Source: Simplicispira hankyongi (GTDB taxonomy: Bacteria > Pseudomonadota > Gammaproteobacteria > Burkholderiales > Burkholderiaceae_C). Taken from it: 64,000 nt of DNA. The position numbers and the translations under genes are program-made. The stretch is from assembly GCF_003570885.1 (NCBI RefSeq), contig NZ_QXJC01000010.1, positions 1 through 64,000 on the forward strand, read 5' to 3'. The notes under the pieces were generated by a model. It was not told the origin of the DNA. It did not search any database and saw only the letters and a list, made by a program, of their open reading frames with translations. Below, in pieces: positions 47,983-55,791 of the stretch. Positions within the stretch are counted from its first letter, which is position 1. Every line of letters starts with the position of its first letter.

Positions 47983-49872
47983 CTAAAACCGCCCCGCCTG
48001 GTAGCGTTGGGCCAGCACGTCCTGCACCGTTTGCACCACCTGGAAGGCCTGCTTGAGGTGGCTGCGCTCGAAGTTCGAGAGTTCCTCCAGCGCCAGGAAG
48101 TTGTCGGGCGCCTGGCCCTGGGCCAGTTGCCGCGCCTGGTGTGCGATGCGCAGCTTGGAGATGAATTCCAGCGCCTCGCGCAGGTCGCGGGCGCTTTGCG
48201 CGCTGACTTCACCGGAGGGGGCGGCCACTTCCAGCCGGTCGTGCGTGTTCACTTGCGGCATTCCACCGGCCAGGGCGTACAGGCGCGCCAGGTCGACGAT
48301 GGGCACGATGCCGGTGTGCTTGAGGTCAATGGTGCCCGGGTGCTCGCCGCCGCGGATGCGCGCAATGGTGCCAAACAAGCCCAGCGGCGGGCGGTGCTTG
48401 AGCGCGTTGCCCACCATGTGCGCCAGGAACAGGCTGTTGCCGCGCGTGTTCGCCAGCAGCTCGTGGCGCAGGCTGTCGAGCAGCTCGGCGCGGCCGTGGA
48501 TGGCGCGCAGGTCAAAAAACACGCAGGTCAGCATCAGCGCCATCGGCTCGGGTGTGTCCACCCATTGGCGAAAGTACTCGGCCCAACGTGCGCGCGGCTG
48601 GCGCCATTGGTCGGTCATGGCCATCATCTCGCCGGGGCAGTGGATGTAGCCACACTCGGCCAGGCCGTCGCAGACGAAGCGCGAAAACTCGCGGAACCAG
48701 GCGCCGTGCAGCACTTCGTCGTAGTCGTCGCCAAGCACCAGGCAGTTGTCCTGGTCCGACAGCGCCGTTTGCTCGCTGCGCGCCTGCGAGCCTGCCGCCA
48801 CCCACACATAGTCCACCGGCGCCGGGCCCATGCGTTCCTTGGCAAGCTGGATCAGGCGCACGGTGATGGCGTCGGTGATGGCGGTGACGATGTGGCCCGT
48901 GCTGTAGGCGCTGGTGCCCGCATCGACCAGGTGGCGCTGCAAGGCCTTGAGGCGCGTGGTCGCTTTGGCCAGGCCCGCCACCGAGGTCTGCTTGTAAATC
49001 TCGCCGGCCAGGACGACGGCCGAGGTGCTTTGCTGCTCGGCCAGGTCGGTTGCCGTGACCATGCCGACGATGCGCGCCCCCTCCAGCACCGGCAGGTGGT
49101 GGATATTGGCGCGCGCCATCGTCAGCAGCGCTTCGAACGCCGGGCTTTGCGCCTGCAGCGTATGGGGGTCGAGCGTGGCGATCTCGCGCACCGGTCGCGC
49201 GCTGTCCCTACCGGTGGCCAGCACACGGTTGCGCAGGTCGCGGTCGGTCACCAGGCCCAGCAGCGCAGCGCTGTTGCCACCGCCGTCCTCGATCAGCAGC
49301 ACGCACGAGACGCGCTGCGCGTGCATGTGCTCGGCCACGGTGCGGATCGGTGTGTCCATGGGCAGGCACACCGGCGCACGTTGCACCAGGGCACGGACCG
49401 GCATGGCCAGCCGGTTGAGGCGCGCGCCGTCCTCGCCGGGCGCACTCTGCTGCTGTGCAAGGTCGGCCGCGGTGGGCAGCGAGGGGAAGTAATACTCCAG
49501 CGCGCCATGTGCCTGGCACAACTGCAACAGCACCTGCGGCGCCAGCCAGGCCACGGCGCCATCGGTCGCGGCCGTCGCCTGCCAGGTGGCCAGGTGGCGT
49601 GCGGGCGTGGCGCCAAAACCGAACAGCTCGCCGCGCTGCAGGCGTACGCCGTGGTCCAGGTCGGGATCGTGCAGGTCGATGGCGCCCGCGAGCACCATGC
49701 CCAGCCGGGTATGCAAGCCGCCCTGGGGCAGCAGCATGGCGCCCTCGGTGCTTGTCTGCTGCTCCCACTGCGTGGCGAGCACTGCCTGCTCGCCAGCGGT
49801 GAGCGTGCCCCACACACGGTGGTCGGCCAGCAGAGCGGCCAGGTCGTCGGGAGAGGGCGGAGCAGTAGGCAT
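47983..49872 (-). CDS. DUF294 nucleotidyltransferase-like protein with CBS pair
   Basis: A 629-residue protein. Residues about 10-140 resemble a degenerate cyclic-nucleotide-binding domain (GGLHTRLGMVLAGAIDL...GELFGFGA). Two CBS domains follow (about 155-290: PVCLPMDTPIRTVAEHM...GLVTDRDLRNRV; FEALLTMARANIHHLPVLE). The DUF294 nucleotidyltransferase core has GSQARSEQTALSDQDN, and DUF294_C ends the protein. CBS domains usually bind adenine nucleotides. In Pseudomonas and Vibrio such genes stand beside a DnaQ-like nuclease and an ActP-type symporter, as here. ATG 49872 is the first methionine with family support. Confidence 0.9.
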   Translation of the reverse strand: MPTAPPSPDDLAALLADHRVWGTLTAGEQAVLATQWEQQTSTEGAMLLPQGGLHTRLGMVLAGAIDLHDPDLDHGVRLQRGELFGFGATPARHLATWQATAATDGAVAWLAPQVLLQLCQAHGALEYYFPSLPTAADLAQQQSAPGEDGARLNRLAMPVRALVQRAPVCLPMDTPIRTVAEHMHAQRVSCVLLIEDGGGNSAALLGLVTDRDLRNRVLATGRDSARPVREIATLDPHTLQAQSPAFEALLTMARANIHHLPVLEGARIVGMVTATDLAEQQSTSAVVLAGEIYKQTSVAGLAKATTRLKALQRHLVDAGTSAYSTGHIVTAITDAITVRLIQLAKERMGPAPVDYVWVAAGSQARSEQTALSDQDNCLVLGDDYDEVLHGAWFREFSRFVCDGLAECGYIHCPGEMMAMTDQWRQPRARWAEYFRQWVDTPEPMALMLTCVFFDLRAIHGRAELLDSLRHELLANTRGNSLFLAHMVGNALKHRPPLGLFGTIARIRGGEHPGTIDLKHTGIVPIVDLARLYALAGGMPQVNTHDRLEVAAPSGEVSAQSARDLREALEFISKLRIAHQARQLAQGQAPDNFLALEELSNFERSHLKQAFQVVQTVQDVLAQRYQAGRF

Positions 49873-49946
49873 GGCGCGGACCCGGTGGGCGAAAGGGCCA
49901 TTGTTGCAGGTCCTACCATCGCACTTTTGCGTGAACGCGCGAACGC

Positions 49947-50282
49947 ATGAAAGCCTCTCCCCAAACCGTTCTGTGGCTGCAGCCGGGCGCACCGCCCAAG
50001 CCGGCGCTCGGTGCGCCCTGCAATGGCTGTGGCTTGTGCTGCCTGAGGGCGCCCTGCCCACTGGGCACGCTGGTCTCGCGCCGGCGCACCGGGGCCTGTG
50101 CGGCGCTGCGCTGGGACGGCGCTGAGCAGCGCTATCTCTGTGGGCTGATCAGCCACCCAGCCGAATTGACGGGCTGGCACCGCCCCTGGTTGTTGGCCAT
50201 GGTCCAGCGGGTGGCGCGGCGGTACATCGCCGCTGGCGATGGCTGTGATGCAGACATCGACGTGATTCGCACAGGCAAATAG
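49947..50282 (+). CDS. Cysteine-rich YkgJ-like protein
   Basis: A 111-residue protein with a cluster CNGCGLCCLRAPCPLG (residues about 25-40) and two more cysteines (GACAALRW, YLCGLI), the kind of set that binds zinc or an iron-sulphur cluster in YkgJ-like proteins. Function unknown. The stop codon lies at the edge of a dispersed repeat. It is divergent from the DUF294 gene, 74 bp away. Confidence 0.72.
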   Translation: MKASPQTVLWLQPGAPPKPALGAPCNGCGLCCLRAPCPLGTLVSRRRTGACAALRWDGAEQRYLCGLISHPAELTGWHRPWLLAMVQRVARRYIAAGDGCDADIDVIRTGK

Positions 50283-50288
50283 CTATCA

Positions 50289-50345
50289 GAAAAATAGCTA
50301 GAAGCGCTTTATCTATAAGCGCTGGAGCCTGATTTTGTCGATATT
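50289..50345 (+). repeat. Dispersed repeat, copy 9 (intergenic)
   Basis: AAAAATAGCTAGAAGCGCTT, then TATCTAT, then AAGCGCTGGAGCCTGATTTT. It lies between the cysteine-rich gene and the oxidase operon promoter. Confidence 0.88.
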
Positions 50346-50458
50346 CTTTCAAGAATACGCGTGCAGTTCATATGGGAATTGCGCCCGGCAAAAAAATCAT
50401 TCGCCATGAATCTTAGAATTCCGCCCGAATCCGCCTAACCAGGCGGTAAATTTTTGCA

Positions 50459-50472
50459 TTGCGGCAAATCAA
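50459..50472 (+). promoter_or_regulatory. Possible Anr/FNR site upstream of the oxidase operon
   Basis: TTGCGGCAAATCAA matches the FNR/Anr pattern TTGAT-N4-ATCAA fully in the right half and in TTG of the left half. It is 51 bases from the ccoN-like start, after a CCGCC/GGCGG hairpin (50431-50446). Oxygen control is normal for cbb3 oxidases, but the left half is imperfect. Confidence 0.45.
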
Positions 50473-50523
50473 ACAACTAGCCAGCCGCCGTCGGTGCTGG
50501 CGCCATTCCACAAGGACTCCCCC

Positions 50524-52176
50524 ATGGACAGTGCGCTCATGAGCCTGTTAGGCGCCTTTCTGCTTTCGCTGATCGGCTTGTTTGCCTTTATTTGGTCCAT
50601 GCGCAGAGGGCTGCTGGTAGAGAACCCGCGCGCTGCCTCGGTCATTTTCGCGCCGGGTGAAATCGGCCGTGCGGACGACCCGGCACTGGCCGGAGACGCT
50701 CAGCAGCCGCTGCGCCAGGCGGCCGCCGAGGCCGGCGAGGCGGGCCACCCACCCGACCCGGACGAGCTGGAGCACCGCGTCGCGGCCGACCGCTCAAGCG
50801 CATTTCCCGTCTTCATGTTCATTGCCTTTGCCTGCATGTGGCTGCTGCTGGGTTCGGTGGCAGGGCTGACCTCCTCGCTCAAGCTGCACATGCCGGACCT
50901 GCTGGTGAACGAGGCCTGGATGACCTTCGGGCGCATGCGCACCATCCACCTCACGGCGGTGCTCTACGGCTGGATCAGCAATGCTGCGCTGGGCACCATC
51001 ATCTGGCTGCTGCCGCGTCTGCTGCGCACGCCGCTGATGGGCGGGGTCTGGGTGCTGCTGGGCGGCGCGCTGATCAACACCGGCATCGCCAGCGCCATTG
51101 GCGCCATCGGCTCGGGCTGGACAGACGGCATGGAGTACCTGGAGATTCCCTGGCAGATTGGCCTGTTCATCGTCGCCGGCTTCATCTGCATCATCGGTCC
51201 GGTCCTCTACACGCTGGTGAACCGCAAGGTCGAGTCGCTCTACGTCACCGTCTGGTACCACGTGGCGGCGCTGCTCTGGATTTCGCTGCTCTTCATCGTC
51301 GCCAAGCTGCCGGGTGTGCACACCGGCGTGCAGCAGGCCACCACCAACTGGTGGTATGGCCACAACGTGCTGGGGTTGTGGTTCACGCCGGTGAGCGTCG
51401 GGGCCATCTACTACTTCCTGCCCAAGATCATCGGGCGGCCGGTGCGCTCGTACAACCTGTCCATCCTCGGGTTCTGGACACTGGCGTTCTTCTATGGCCA
51501 GGTGGGCGGCCACCACCTGATCGGTGGGCCGGTGCCCGGCTGGCTGACCACGCTGTCCATCGTGCAGAGCATGATGATGATCATCCCGGTGCTGGCCTTC
51601 ACCATCAACATGGCCGGCACCATGTGGGGGCGCATGCACCTGGCGCGCTATTCGCCCACGCTGCGCTTCATGATGTTTGGCGGCTTCATGTACATGCTGT
51701 CGTCGCTGCAGGGCTCGTTCGAGGCGCTGCGCAGCATCAACCAGGTGACGCACTTCACGCACTTCACGGTGGCGCATGCCCACCTGGGGGCCTACGCCTT
51801 CGTCACCATGGTGCTGTTCGGCGCCATCTATTTCATGATGCCGCGCGTGCTCAACTGGGAGTGGCCGTATCCGCGCCTTATCACCCTGCAGTTCTGGCTG
51901 GCGGCGGTGGGTATCAGCATTTATTTCGTCGGCCTGTCCATCGGTGGCTGGCTGCAGGGCATGGACATGCTGGATGCTTCGAAACCCTTCATGGATTCGG
52001 TGGCGGTCACGATTCCCTATCTGCAGTGGCGCAGCGTGGGCGGTTCGCTGATGGTGGCGAGCCATGTCATCTTCGTCGGCCACTTCCTTGCCATGGCGCT
52101 GCGCTTTGGTCCGCAGCGTGCCGGCGCCGCCCTGTTCTGGCCCGGTAAAGCTCAAGAGGTCCTTTATGGAGAATGA
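50524..52176 (+). CDS. ccoN: cbb3-type cytochrome oxidase subunit I with CcoS-like N-terminus
   Basis: A 550-residue heme-copper oxidase catalytic subunit. The first 50 residues (FLLSLIGLFAFIWSMRRGLL...) look like the maturation protein CcoS, normally a separate gene. The core has 12 helices: the low-spin heme histidine region GRMRTIHLTAVLYGW, WWYGHNVLGLWF, the CuB region FFYGQVGGHHLIGG with the aligned active-site tyrosine of cbb3 enzymes, and the heme pair in HFTVAHAHLGAY. It overlaps the next gene by 11 bp. It differs from standard CcoN and no ccoP/ccoQ is present, so this is a divergent cbb3-like enzyme. Confidence 0.86.
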   Translation: MDSALMSLLGAFLLSLIGLFAFIWSMRRGLLVENPRAASVIFAPGEIGRADDPALAGDAQQPLRQAAAEAGEAGHPPDPDELEHRVAADRSSAFPVFMFIAFACMWLLLGSVAGLTSSLKLHMPDLLVNEAWMTFGRMRTIHLTAVLYGWISNAALGTIIWLLPRLLRTPLMGGVWVLLGGALINTGIASAIGAIGSGWTDGMEYLEIPWQIGLFIVAGFICIIGPVLYTLVNRKVESLYVTVWYHVAALLWISLLFIVAKLPGVHTGVQQATTNWWYGHNVLGLWFTPVSVGAIYYFLPKIIGRPVRSYNLSILGFWTLAFFYGQVGGHHLIGGPVPGWLTTLSIVQSMMMIIPVLAFTINMAGTMWGRMHLARYSPTLRFMMFGGFMYMLSSLQGSFEALRSINQVTHFTHFTVAHAHLGAYAFVTMVLFGAIYFMMPRVLNWEWPYPRLITLQFWLAAVGISIYFVGLSIGGWLQGMDMLDASKPFMDSVAVTIPYLQWRSVGGSLMVASHVIFVGHFLAMALRFGPQRAGAALFWPGKAQEVLYGE

Positions 52177-52825
52177 AGTCAAGCTCGCAGCGGGCGCCAT
52201 GGTGGCGCTGGCCGTGGCCACTACGGCGCTGGTCGTGCTGCCCTACATCCAGGTGCGCGACGTCCAGGCACCCGAGGGCCTCAAGCCGTACACCAGTGCC
52301 GAGCTGCGTGGGCGCGAGGTGTACATCTCCAACGGCTGTGTGTACTGCCATTCGCAGCAACCGCGTGACCGCAGCTTCGGCCCCGACACTGAGCGTGGCT
52401 GGGGCCGTGCCTCGGTGCCCGCCGACTATGTGTACGACAAGCCGCACCTGCTGGGCAGCATGCGCACGGGACCTGACCTGTTCAACATTGGCGCGCGCCA
52501 GCCCAGCCAGGACTGGCATCTGGGCCACATCTACCAGCCGCGCGCCTACGTGCCAGGCTCCATCATGCCGTCGTACCCGTTTTTGTTCGACGTCAAGCCC
52601 AAGGCGGAAGAGGGGGATGTGGTGCTCAAGCTGCCGCCTGGCACGGTGCCTGAAGGCCGCGTCGTGGTGGCACGCCCAGAGGCGCTGGACCTGGTGCGCT
52701 ACCTCCAGGGGCTGAACCATACCTACCCCGTGCTGCCCCCGCAGCCGCGCGGTGCCGCGGCACCGGCAACTGCCGCCACGCCGGCACCGGCACCCGCTGC
52801 GGCGGCAAGCGCCGCGGCGTCCTGA
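52166..52825 (+). CDS. ccoO: CcoO-like monoheme cytochrome c subunit
   Basis: A 219-residue membrane-anchored cytochrome. One helix (about 8-27) is followed by SNGCVYCHSQQPRDRSFGPDTERGWGR, with heme ligand C58-x-x-C61-H62 in the characteristic CcoO context. M in GSIMPSYPF is the likely second ligand. The tail after residue 200 is Ala/Pro-rich and low complexity. It passes electrons to the CcoN-like subunit. Confidence 0.9.
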   Translation: MENEVKLAAGAMVALAVATTALVVLPYIQVRDVQAPEGLKPYTSAELRGREVYISNGCVYCHSQQPRDRSFGPDTERGWGRASVPADYVYDKPHLLGSMRTGPDLFNIGARQPSQDWHLGHIYQPRAYVPGSIMPSYPFLFDVKPKAEEGDVVLKLPPGTVPEGRVVVARPEALDLVRYLQGLNHTYPVLPPQPRGAAAPATAATPAPAPAAAASAAAS

Positions 52826-52841
52826 ACCTGGGAGCATCGCC

Positions 52842-53453
52842 ATGGAACCGATACCTCAAAAATCTGACACGCATCTCGCCCAGGAGCGCGAAAACGCCGA
52901 ACCCGAAGAGCGCATGCGCCCGATTCCGCTGACGGTGGTCGCCGTGGTGATCGCGATGGTGCTGTTCGGCGTCGTCTACCTGCTGACGGCCGATCCGGTC
53001 GGCGACACGAACCTGGGGGATCACCGCACGGTTGCCGACCTCTCGGGGCCGGCGCCGGCAGCGCCGGGCGCGGCCGTGGACGGCAAGGCGCTGTTTGCCG
53101 CGAACTGCGCGGCCTGCCACCAGGCCACGGGCAAAGGCTTGCCGGGCGTGTTTCCGCCGCTCGACGGCTCGGAATGGGTCAAGGGCGAACCGCGCGTGCT
53201 GGCCAATATCCTGCTGCACGGCATTGATGGCGAGATCGAGGTGGCTGGTGCCACCTACAAGGGCTCCATGCCCTCGTTCCAACATCTCGGCGATGCCGAT
53301 CTGGCGGGCGTGATCAGCTACGTTCGGGGCGCCTGGTCGAACAAGGCCGAGCCGATCAAGCCCGAGGTGTTCGAGCACGAACGCAAGACCAGTACCCGCA
53401 CCAAGCCGTTCGAGGGGGGCGCGGCGCTCAAGGCGCTGGCAGCCGGGTCCTGA
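52842..53453 (+). CDS. Membrane-anchored cytochrome c
   Basis: A 203-residue class I cytochrome c with one N-terminal helix (about 28-49, PLTVVAVVIAMVLFGVVYLL) and one heme site C89-A-A-C92-H93 (ANCAACHQATGKGLPGVFPPL). KGSMPSFQHLGDADLAGVISYVR gives the axial methionine. It probably replaces the diheme CcoP as electron entry subunit. ATG 52842 has GGGAG upstream. Confidence 0.88.
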   Translation: MEPIPQKSDTHLAQERENAEPEERMRPIPLTVVAVVIAMVLFGVVYLLTADPVGDTNLGDHRTVADLSGPAPAAPGAAVDGKALFAANCAACHQATGKGLPGVFPPLDGSEWVKGEPRVLANILLHGIDGEIEVAGATYKGSMPSFQHLGDADLAGVISYVRGAWSNKAEPIKPEVFEHERKTSTRTKPFEGGAALKALAAGS

Positions 53454-54097
53454 TGCTGCGCACCGCGCTCGCTGCCGCGCTGCTGGCCTGCGCCGGCTAC
53501 GCGGGTGCGAGTTGGCTGACCGACGATTTCCAGGTCTGGACGGCCGAGGGCGCGCGCCGCCTGGAGGTGGCGCTGCAGCCGGTGCCCGTGCCGGAGGTGC
53601 GTATCGAAGGGCCGGGTCTCCCGGTGCAGCCGCTGGCCGCATGGCTGCATGCACCGGGCCGCGTGACCGTGGTCGATTTCATTTACACCCGCTGCGAAAC
53701 GCTTTGCCTGAGTCTGGGCGGTGTCTTCCAGCAAATGCAGCGCAGGCTGCAGCTGGGCGGGGGTGGCGGGAGTGGCGCGGGCGATGGCGTGCGCCTGCTG
53801 TCCATCAGTTTCGATGGGGCGCACGACACGCCCGATCGCCTGGCGGCCTACGCGCGCGGCCTGGGCGCTGACCCGGCGCTGTGGCAGTTCGCCCGGGTGC
53901 CCGATGCGCACGAATCCGCCGCCTTGCTGCGCCGCCTGCAGGTGGTGGTGGTGCCTGATGGCCGTGGCGGCTACGAGCACAACGCGGCCCTGCTGGTACT
54001 CGATGCGCACGGTCGGCTGGTGCGCGTATTCGATCTGGCCGAGCAAGAACTGGCGCTCAACTACGCACGCCATCTGGCGGCCAAGGGGGGCGCGTGA
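53453..54097 (+). CDS. SCO1/SenC-family copper chaperone
   Basis: A 214-residue thioredoxin-fold protein with an N-terminal signal/anchor. The copper ligands are complete: C81 and C85 in YTRCETLC and H176 in YEHNAAL. SCO proteins load copper into oxidases, here presumably CuB of the CcoN-like subunit. The start codon overlaps the previous stop by one base (TGATG), and the next gene overlaps by four. Confidence 0.88.
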   Translation: MLRTALAAALLACAGYAGASWLTDDFQVWTAEGARRLEVALQPVPVPEVRIEGPGLPVQPLAAWLHAPGRVTVVDFIYTRCETLCLSLGGVFQQMQRRLQLGGGGGSGAGDGVRLLSISFDGAHDTPDRLAAYARGLGADPALWQFARVPDAHESAALLRRLQVVVVPDGRGGYEHNAALLVLDAHGRLVRVFDLAEQELALNYARHLAAKGGA

Positions 54098-54729
54098 ACG
54101 GCCATCGCCCGCAGCCGCGCTTGGGCGGCTGGCCGATGGTGGCGGCGGGGCTGCTGGCCGCCTTGCTGGCACTGCCCCCGGCGCGTGCGCTGCTGGAGGC
54201 GAGCATGCTGCGCCACATGCTGCTGCAGGCGCCCTTGCTGCTGCTGGCGGGCGCGCTGCTGGCCGGTGCCGCCGGGCCACAAGCACGTACTGCCATGGCG
54301 CGCTGGAACGCGTACGGCATCAGCGGCTTGCTGGCCGCGGGGGGCATCCTGAGTCTGCTGATGGTGCCGCGCGCGCTCGACCTGGCGTTGGTGGCGCCAC
54401 CGGTCGAGGCCGCCAAGTTCGTGCTGCTGCTGCTCGCCGGCGCAGCGCTGCGCCTGTCGTGGCAGCCCGCCGGGCTGCTGGTGCAGGGTTTTTTTCTCGG
54501 CAACGTCCTGCCGATGATGGCCGTGGCGGGACAGCTCTACGCGGATTCGACGGTGCGCATTTGCAACGCCTACCTGTTGGACGACCAGGCGCGGCTGGGC
54601 GAATGGCTGATCGCGCTGGCCTGTGGTTTTGCCGTGGTCTGGCTGGCCCAGGTGGCGCGCACCATGGTGCTGCGGGACGCCCACGCAGCGGCGCTGGATG
54701 CAGCACCTTCAATGCTATTGAAAAAATAG
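54094..54729 (+). CDS. Membrane protein of the oxidase operon (possible assembly factor)
   Basis: A 211-residue protein with about five hydrophobic helices, rich in Leu and Ala (MVAAGLLAALLALPPARALLEASMLRHMLLQAPLLLLAG). RHMLLQAPLLLLAG is reminiscent of CtaG/caa3 assembly proteins, but the match is weak. GTG 54094 overlaps the SCO stop (GTGA). The last residues (SMLLKK) come from a dispersed repeat that begins just before the stop. Confidence 0.65.
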   Translation: MNGHRPQPRLGGWPMVAAGLLAALLALPPARALLEASMLRHMLLQAPLLLLAGALLAGAAGPQARTAMARWNAYGISGLLAAGGILSLLMVPRALDLALVAPPVEAAKFVLLLLAGAALRLSWQPAGLLVQGFFLGNVLPMMAVAGQLYADSTVRICNAYLLDDQARLGEWLIALACGFAVVWLAQVARTMVLRDAHAAALDAAPSMLLKK

Positions 54730-54782
54730 CTAAAAATTATTGCTCAATAAGCGCTGCAGCCGAATTATTCTCAGAAATATTG
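54708..54782 (-). repeat. Dispersed repeat, copy 10 (shared 3' ends of convergent genes)
   Basis: CAATGCTATTGAAAAAATAG, then AATAAGCGCTGCAGCCGAAT. It supplies the stop codons of both the oxidase-operon membrane protein and, on the other strand, ctlX, whose ending NISENNSAAALIEQ it encodes. Confidence 0.8.
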
Positions 54783-55786
54783 TCTGCCTGCGCGATGCAA
54801 TCGCTGTCGCCCGGAGATGCGGCCGGCGCACGGGCAGGCTCGCTGAATGCCACGCGGCGCCGCGCCAGGTGGATGCCCGCCAGCATGCAGCGCACCGAGC
54901 CGCCAGCCAGCTCCAGGGTGGGCACGCGCAGCGGCAGCAAGGTGGCGCTGCGCTTGATCACCGCCTTCTGCCCGCGCGTCAGGCTGGCGCAGGCGCGCTC
55001 GGACAGGGCCAGCAAGCGCTGGCCGCTCCGGCCGGTGAGCTCCAGCGCATTGCCGGCGAATTCGCCGATCTGGCGGGCATCGAGTTCGATGAGCTCGCGC
55101 CCGCCCTCGCGCAGGCGCTCGCGCACTGCCGCGCGGCGCTGCGGGTCGGCGATCAGGTAGAAGCCGCCGAGTGCGAAGTCCGTGCCCACGCACAGCATCA
55201 CATTGGTGTGGTAGCACGGCTGGCCCTGGGCGTCGGCCGTGGCAAAAGCCATGGGCTCGAAGTTGAAGTGCGTGCAAAAACGCTCCAGCGCCACCGCATT
55301 GGCGCGGTTGGACTGGGCGGTGTAGGCGATGCGGGCCACATGGTCCAGCACCATGGCGCCCGTGCCTTCCAGAAACATGCCGTCCTGCTCCAGGCCGGAA
55401 TAGTCGATCACGTCCTGCACGCGGTACTCAGCCTTGAGATGCTCGATGATGTCGCTGCGCCGCTCGCGCCGGCGGCTGGGGGCAAACATGGGGTAGAGCG
55501 CCACATGGCCGCCCGCGTGGGTGGAGAACCAGTTGTTCGGGAAGACGCTGTCGGGCGTGTGGCGCCGGCCATCGTCCTCGAAGAGGTGCACCCGCACGCC
55601 GGCGTCTTGCAGCCGCGCGGCGGCGTCGCTCACCTCGGCATAAGCGCGGCGCGCGGTTTCATCGGGTGGCTGGCCGGCCGCGTGCGCCTGGAAGGCGTTA
55701 TCGGCGGCCGTTTCGGGATTGGGCGTGAAATGGCGCGGACGCACCATGACCACGGCGGCTGGTGCCTGCAGGGAGGGCGGCGGCAT
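54737..55786 (-). CDS. ctlX: Citrulline utilisation hydrolase CtlX (arginine deiminase-related)
   Basis: A 349-residue amidinotransferase-fold hydrolase. Landmarks: VVMVRPRHFTPNPETAADNAFQ, SVFPNNWFSTHAGG, GTGAMVLDH, CYHTNVMLCVG (catalytic histidine region) and GGSVRCMLAGIHL with the nucleophilic cysteine. CtlX converts citrulline to ornithine, CO2 and ammonia. It lies 5 bp after ornithine cyclodeaminase on the same strand, which would use the ornithine. The last 15 residues come from a dispersed repeat and are not part of the fold. Confidence 0.88.
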   Translation of the reverse strand: MPPPSLQAPAAVVMVRPRHFTPNPETAADNAFQAHAAGQPPDETARRAYAEVSDAAARLQDAGVRVHLFEDDGRRHTPDSVFPNNWFSTHAGGHVALYPMFAPSRRRERRSDIIEHLKAEYRVQDVIDYSGLEQDGMFLEGTGAMVLDHVARIAYTAQSNRANAVALERFCTHFNFEPMAFATADAQGQPCYHTNVMLCVGTDFALGGFYLIADPQRRAAVRERLREGGRELIELDARQIGEFAGNALELTGRSGQRLLALSERACASLTRGQKAVIKRSATLLPLRVPTLELAGGSVRCMLAGIHLARRRVAFSEPARAPAASPGDSDCIAQADNISENNSAAALIEQ

Positions 55787-55791
55787 ATCGG

